Shown piece after piece: positions 59,943-64,000 of a stretch of 64,000 nucleotides of DNA. This DNA is from Streptomyces sp. WAC08241 (GTDB taxonomy: Bacteria; Actinomycetota; Actinomycetes; Streptomycetales; Streptomycetaceae): assembly GCA_007858575.1 (NCBI GenBank), contig CP042279.1, forward strand, positions 4,032,501-4,096,500, read 5' to 3'. The position numbers were made by a program, and so were the translations under genes. The notes below the pieces were generated by a model. It saw only the letters and a list, made by a program, of their open reading frames with translations. It searched no databases and had not been told where the DNA came from. Each line of letters opens with the position of its first letter. Positions within the stretch are counted from its first letter, which is position 1.

Positions 59943-60267
59943 TCAGACCCGGGGCAGCGATTCCAGGGCGAGGCCGCCCTCGATGGCGAGGATGCGGTGC
60001 AGCCGGGTGGCGACGAGGAGGCGCTGCATCTGGGGCGGCACCCCGCGCAGGACCAGGCGCCGGCCGCAGCGGCCGGCCCGCCGGTGGGCGCCCATGATGA
60101 CGCCGAGACCGGTGGCGTCCCAGGAGTCGAGCCCTGTCAGGTCGAGGCACCAGGTCGCCGACTCCGTCGTCGACGGCCGAGTGCAGGACCGTACGGGCGT
60201 CCGCCGCGCTGCGGACGTCGAGGCGGCCCCCGACGACCAGCTCGACGTGGTCGCCCCTGATGTGCAT
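59943..60267 (-). CDS. STAS-domain anti-sigma factor antagonist
   Basis: A protein of about 107 residues. MHIRGDHVELVVGGRLDVRS, DARTVLHSAVDDGVGDLVLD, the phospho-acceptor segment LTGLDSWDATGLGVIMGAHR and LRGVPPQMQRLLVATRLHRI fit the SpoIIAA-like family. The phosphorylatable Ser/Thr in SWDATGLG is Thr (aligned ATG). GGGGAG precedes ATG 60267. A lost base near 60155 shifts the frame. No sigma factor is in the window. The role is in a partner-switching cascade; the partner is unknown. Confidence 0.88.
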
Positions 60268-60455
60268 ATGCGCTCCCCGAGAGTGCTCCGTCTTCGCAAC
60301 AACTGACTGCCGCATCGGCAGAAGCGTTGCGCCTTGTCAGCGATCCGGTACCGAAATTCACCCCACGGAGTGAGGCGGGGTGGGCGGGCCGGGTCCGGTG
60401 GCGTGCCGCGGGCCCGTGTGCCCGTGCGGGCGGGGCCCCGACGGCCCCGGTCCGC

Positions 60456-61303
60456 TCAGTACGTGTAGTAGCCCTGCCCGCTCTTGCGGCCGATGTCACC
60501 CGCGTCCACCATCCGGCGCATCAGCTCCGGCGGCGCGAACTTCTCGTCCTGGGACTCGGTGTAGATGTTGTTCGCCGCGTTCACCAGGATGTCGATGCCG
60601 GTCAGGTCGGCGGTGGCGAGCGGGCCCATGGCGTGGCCGAAGCCGAGCTTGCAGGCGGTGTCGATGTCCTCGGCGGTGGCGACGCCCGACTCCTGGAGCT
60701 TGGCGGCCTCGACGACGAGGGCGGCGATGAGCCGGGTGGTGACGAAGCCGGCGACGTCGCGGTTGACGACGATGCAGGTCTTGCCGACGGACTCGGCGAA
60801 CTCACGGGCGGCGGCGAGGGTGGCGTCGCCGGTCTTGTAGCCGCGCACCAGCTCGCAGAGCCGCATCATCGGGACCGGGGAGAAGAAGTGGGTGCCGACG
60901 ACGGCCTCGGGCGCGCGGTCACCGCGGCGATCTTGGTGATCGGGATCGCGGAGGTGTTGGAGGCGAGGACGGCGCCGTCCTTGGCGACCTTGTCGAGCGA
61001 GCGGAAGATCTCGTGCTTGACGTCGAGGTTCTCGAAGACGGCCTCGACGATGACGTCGGCGTCCGCGACGGCTTCGAGCTCGGTGGTGGCGGTGATCCGG
61101 CCGAGCGCGGCCTCCGCGTCGGCGGCGTCGAGTGTGCCCTTGGCGACGAAGCGGTCGTACGACGCCTTGATGCCGTCGGTCCCGCGGGTCAGGGCGGCGT
61201 CGGTGACGTCCCGCAGGACGACGTCCCAGCCCGCCTGTGCCGAGACCTGTGCGATGCCGGATCCCATGAGTCCGGCACCGATGACGGCGAGCTTCCTGCC
61301 CAC
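60456..61303 (-). CDS. 3-hydroxybutyryl-CoA dehydrogenase
   Basis: The enzyme oxidises 3-hydroxybutyryl-CoA with NAD(P). It has about 282 residues. GTG 61303 begins VGRKLAVIGAGLMGSGIAQV, a Rossmann GxGxxG. The catalytic His is in VVGTHFFSPVPMMRLCELV, with SNTSAIPITKIA upstream and FVTTRLIAALVVEAAKLQES, LGFGHAMGPLATADLTGIDI and GRKSGQGYYTY at the C-terminus. GGAGGGG precedes the start. A lost base near 60918 shifts the frame. With the thiolase it supports C4 acyl-CoA metabolism. Confidence 0.94.
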
Positions 61304-61445
61304 GATGTTCCACCCCTCCGCGCCTGTTCACTTCTGGCTCTCCGGCGGAGATTAGCGGTCCGGGGCGCCATGTGACCGCTAAGTAATGCGCGTCACGCCC
61401 TCTTTGACGGACGTCACACTCGCGACAGGCGGCGGGCGCGGCCGT

Positions 61446-62079
61446 TCAGACTCGTACGGCGTACGTCAGGACCTTGTCGCCCAGCAGCTCCTCGATCTCG
61501 TCGAGGAGGACGAGCGCCTCGCGGGAGACGGCGGTCGCCCGGCGGCCCGCGGTCATCTCACCTGTGATGTAGGCGACGACCGTGTTCTCGATCCAGGCGA
61601 GCTGGCCGCCGACGAGGAGCGGCAGCGGGTCGTCGGCGGCGGCGCCGGTCTCCTCGCGGAGGGTGGTGACGACGGCGGCGCGGACCTGTTCCTGGAGGTG
61701 GAAGAGGCGGGCCTTGAGGGTGGGGGCGTGCTCGATGACGTTCATGAAGGCGTCGAAGCCGTCCATGAGTCCGTACGCGGGCGACACGGCCCCGATGTCC
61801 TGGCGCAGTTCCCGCAGGACCGCGTGGGCGGCGGACTCGCCCCGGTCGCGGCCGCGGATCATGCGGGCGAGGCGCAGGGTGACGCCGTCCATCCGGTCGA
61901 GGAAGAGGTCCTCCTTGGCGGGAAGTAGTTGTAGACGGTGTTGACGGAGACGTCGGCCGCCTCGGCGACGTCCGCGACCGTCACGCCCCGAAGCCGCGCT
62001 CCAGGAAGAGCCCGGTGGCGATGTCGGAGATCCGCTGCTTCGTCTCGCGCTTCTTGCGCTCCCTGAGTCCCTCGGCCAT
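61446..62079 (-). CDS. TetR-family regulator of the ABC exporter
   Basis: A regulator of about 211 residues. MAEGLRERKKRETKQRISDI, ATGLFLERGF, VTVADVAEAADVSVNTVYNY and FPAKEDLFLDRMDGVTLRLA form the helix-turn-helix. The C-terminal domain has MDGFDAFMNVIEHAPTLKAR and WIENTVVAYITGEMTAGRRA. Lost bases occur near 61922 and 61990. It is divergent from an ABC exporter with 87 bp between, containing an imperfect inverted repeat; it probably represses the exporter. Confidence 0.9.
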
Positions 62080-62091
62080 GCCCCCATCCTA

Positions 62092-62149
62092 GGCACCCTG
62101 AAATCTTGCACCCTCATGATTTTTGGAGAGATTGCAATTTTGGGGTGCC
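62092..62149. promoter_or_regulatory. Inverted-repeat region between tetR and the exporter
   Basis: Imperfect inverted repeats: GGCACCCTGAAATCTTGCA (62092-62110) and TTGCAATTTTGGGGTGCC (62132-62149), 19 and 18 bases. The stretch is AT-rich and covers both start regions. It is the probable binding site of the TetR regulator. Confidence 0.6.
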
Positions 62150-62166
62150 TCTGTTTTTCTGGGCGC

Positions 62167-62938
62167 ATGCCCTCATCAGCACGGCCGGGCTCGCCCGGAC
62201 CTTCATGACCAAGAGCGGTCCCGTGGAGGCCGTCCGCGGAATCGACCTGACCGTCCGGTCCGGCGAGATCGTCGGCCTCCTCGGCCCCAACGGCGCCGGC
62301 AAGACGACCACCCTCCGGATGCTCACGACGCTCCTGCCGCCCACCGGCGGCGCCGCCACCGTCGCCGGGCACGACCTCGTGCGGGACCCCGCCGGCGTCC
62401 GCCGTCGCATCGGGTACGTCGCCCAGTCCGGCGGCCTCGACCCCCAGGAGACCGTCCGCGCCGAACTCGTCCTGCAGGCCCGCCTGCACGGCATGGACTG
62501 GACGGGCGCGGCGGCCCGCGCCGGGGAACTGGCGGCGGACCTCGGCCTCACCGACCTCCTCGACCGCCGGACCCCGGCGCTCTCCGGCGGCCAGCGCCGC
62601 CGGCTCGACCTCGCCATGGGGCTCGTCCACCGCCCGGAGCTGCTCTTCCTCGACGAGCCGACGACCGGGCTCGACCCCGGCAGCCGCGCCGGCCTGTGGG
62701 CGCTCGTGCGCCGCCTGCGCGACGAGCACGGCACCACCGTCGTCCTCACCACCCACTACCTCGACGAGGCCGACGCCCTCGCCGACCGGCTCGTGATCGT
62801 GGACGGGGCGCGGTCGTCGCCGAGGACAGCCCCGCCGGACTCAAGGCCGCACACGGCGCGACCACCCTCCAGGAGGCCTTCCTCGCCGTCACCGGACGCG
62901 GCCCCGCCCCCGCCGACCCCTCCCCCGCAGCCGTCTAG
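62167..62938 (+). CDS. ABC exporter ATP-binding protein (daunorubicin-resistance type)
   Basis: An ATPase of about 257 residues. The start ATG 62167 fits MPLISTAGLARTFMTKSG after a lost base near 62172. Walker A is GLLGPNGAGKTTTLRMLTTL; the signature is ALSGGQRRRLDLAMGLVHRP; Walker B is LLFLDEPTTGLDPGSRAGLW; and the H-loop is VVLTTHYLDEADALADRLVI. The C-terminal part is short (TTLQEAFLAVTGRGP). A lost base near 62812 shifts the frame. Similar to DrrA exporters of antibiotics. Coupled to the next gene, which starts ten bases later. Confidence 0.93.
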
Positions 62939-62948
62939 GAGACCTCCG

Positions 62949-63698
62949 ATGCCCCTGCTCCACGACACGGCGCTGATCTTCGGCCGGTACGCCCGCCAGA
63001 CCCTGCGCTCCCCGTTCCAGATCCTCTTCGGCGTCCTGATGCCGCTGCTCTACCTGCTCTTCTTCGGGCCGCTGCTCACCGGCCTCCCGCTGGGCCGCGA
63101 GGGCGACTCCTGGCAGGTCCTCGTCCCCGGCCTGCTGCTCCAACTCGGCCTCTTCGGCGCCTCGTTCGCCGGGTTCTCGATCATCATGGAGAAGAACTGG
63201 GGCGTGCTCGACCGGATGCGGGCCACCCCGGTGAGCCGACTGGCGCTGCTGCTCGGCCGGGTGCTGCGGGACGCCGCGCTCTTCGTCTTCCAGGCGGTGC
63301 TGCTCGTCCTGGCGGCGCTGCCGATGGGCCTGAGGGCGCCGCTCCCGGGGGTCCTGATCGGCTTCGGCTTCGTGGCGCTGCTCTCGGTGGCCCTCGCCTC
63401 CCTCTCGTACGCCCTCGCCCTGAAGCTGCCGAGCCCGCAGGCGTTCGGTCCCGCCGTCAACACGCTCGCCCTGCCGATGATGCTGCTGTCGGCCTGATGC
63501 TGCCGATGGCCCTGGCCCCCGGCTGGCTCGACCTGCTCGCGCCTGATCCCGTTCCGCTACCTGGTGGACGCGGTCCGGGAGGCGTACACCGGCCACTACA
63601 CGACCCCGGCCGTGCTGTACGGGGTGCTCGTCGCCCTCGCCCTGGCGGCGCTCGCGGTGACGATCGGCACACGGACGTTCCGGAGCGCGGGCGCCTGA
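62949..63698 (+). CDS. ABC-2 exporter permease (DrrB type)
   Basis: A membrane protein of about 250 residues with six helices: PFQILFGVLMPLLYLLFFGP, LVPGLLLQLGLFGASFAGFS, DAALFVFQAVLLVLAALPMG, LIGFGFVALLSVALASLSYA and AVLYGVLVALALAALAVTIG. EKNWGVLDRMRATPVSRLAL is the conserved cytoplasmic ABC-2 segment, and LIPFRYLVDAVREAYTGHY is typical near the end. Lost bases occur near 63495 and an extra base near 63543. It pairs with the preceding ATPase; repression by the divergent TetR is likely. Substrate unknown. Confidence 0.92.
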
Positions 63699-63711
63699 CT
63701 ACGCTGGCGCC

Positions 63712-64000
63712 ATGGTCAATCTGACGCGCATCTACACCCGTACCGGCGACAAGGGCACCACGGCGCTCGGCGACATGAGCCGCACCGCCAAGACGGATCT
63801 GCGGATCTCGGCCTACGCCGACGCCAACGAGGCGAACGCCGTGATCGGTACGGCGATCGCCCTCGGGAAGCTCGACGAGGAGGTCGTGAAGGTCCTGGTC
63901 CGCGTCCAGAACGACCTCTTCGACGTCGGCGCGGACCTCTCCACCCCCGTCGTGGAGGACTCCGCAGTACCCGCCGCTGCGGGTGGAGCAGTCCTACGTC
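63712..64000 (+). CDS. PduO-type cob(I)alamin adenosyltransferase, partial
   Basis: The enzyme makes adenosylcobalamin from cob(I)alamin and ATP. MVNLTRIYTRTGDKGTTALG holds the ATP-binding TRTGDxGxT motif; SRTAKTDLRISAYADANEAN and VQNDLFDVGADLSTPVVED follow. A shift near 63965 precedes PPLRVEQSYV. The gene runs off the right edge. It supplies the cofactor needed by the IcmA-type mutase in this window, among others. Confidence 0.93.
   Translation, partial: MVNLTRIYTRTGDKGTTALGDMSRTAKTDLRISAYADANEANAVIGTAIALGKLDEEVVKVLVRVQNDLFDVGADLSTPVVEDSAVPAAAGGAVLR

Noticed and set aside
1..64000. Programmed frameshifting as explanation for the many frame changes
   Set aside because: The breaks occur in unrelated genes, mostly in G/C runs, with no slippery site plus stimulator pattern.

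Overview
The window is about 73% G+C (estimated by eye), very dense, and reads as a Streptomyces chromosome. It carries the Streptomyces polarity pair scy/filP, nucS, an IcmA-type mutase, DUF6230/DUF6114 proteins and several SCO-type conserved proteins. From memory, much of the order matches the S. coelicolor block from about SCO5388 (nucS) to SCO5426 (pfkA2); I could not run a comparison. Nearly every gene over 500 bases is broken by one or more single-base shifts, and where the repair is obvious they are mostly lost G or C bases in short G/C runs. I therefore read them as sequence-quality errors and annotate genes across them; exact break points are approximate.

Left part (1-12.5 kb): a MerR regulator coupled to a thioredoxin; three tiny GTGA-overlapping genes divergent from an XRE regulator; a HAD hydrolase; an Lrp regulator divergent from an epimerase and an aldo/keto reductase; a dicarboxylate symporter divergent from a CitA/DcuS-type two-component system; and two further helix-turn-helix proteins.

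Central carbon block (12.7-19 kb): pfkA, divergent from pta-ackA, then pyk. These link glycolysis to acetate overflow.

Accessory island (19.1-25.2 kb): a secreted FG-GAP protein, a protein of about 1,490 residues with a signal peptide, a long Ala-rich coiled coil, a Hint (autoprocessing) domain and a C-terminal RNase A-like toxin domain, then an unrecognised immunity candidate starting at once after it. G+C falls to about half over the toxin tip. I see this as the most novel system in the window.

Conserved middle (25.4-44.5 kb): a DUF6230-DUF6114 secreted/membrane operon; a thioredoxin-TPR protein; TetR, IcmA mutase with a perfect 22-bp palindrome at its start, DUF3817, MarR, MFS and DUF5937 regulator genes; an SRPBCC-DUF4166-TetR operon with paired operators; three consecutive AIM24 genes; then meaB, thiolase and methylmalonyl-CoA epimerase. 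Mutase, MeaB, epimerase, thiolase, 3-hydroxybutyryl-CoA dehydrogenase and the cobalamin adenosyltransferase at the right edge together suggest B12-dependent C4 acyl-CoA metabolism.

Right part (44.6-64 kb): scy and filP (tip growth), two successive ABC exporter modules, a zinc-ribbon protein, a flavin-dependent oxidoreductase, an SCO5389-type protein, nucS, a membrane-anchored NTPase with a STAS antagonist, a TetR gene divergent from an ABC exporter, and the partial adenosyltransferase. I saw no tRNA, rRNA, CRISPR array, insertion sequence or prophage gene.
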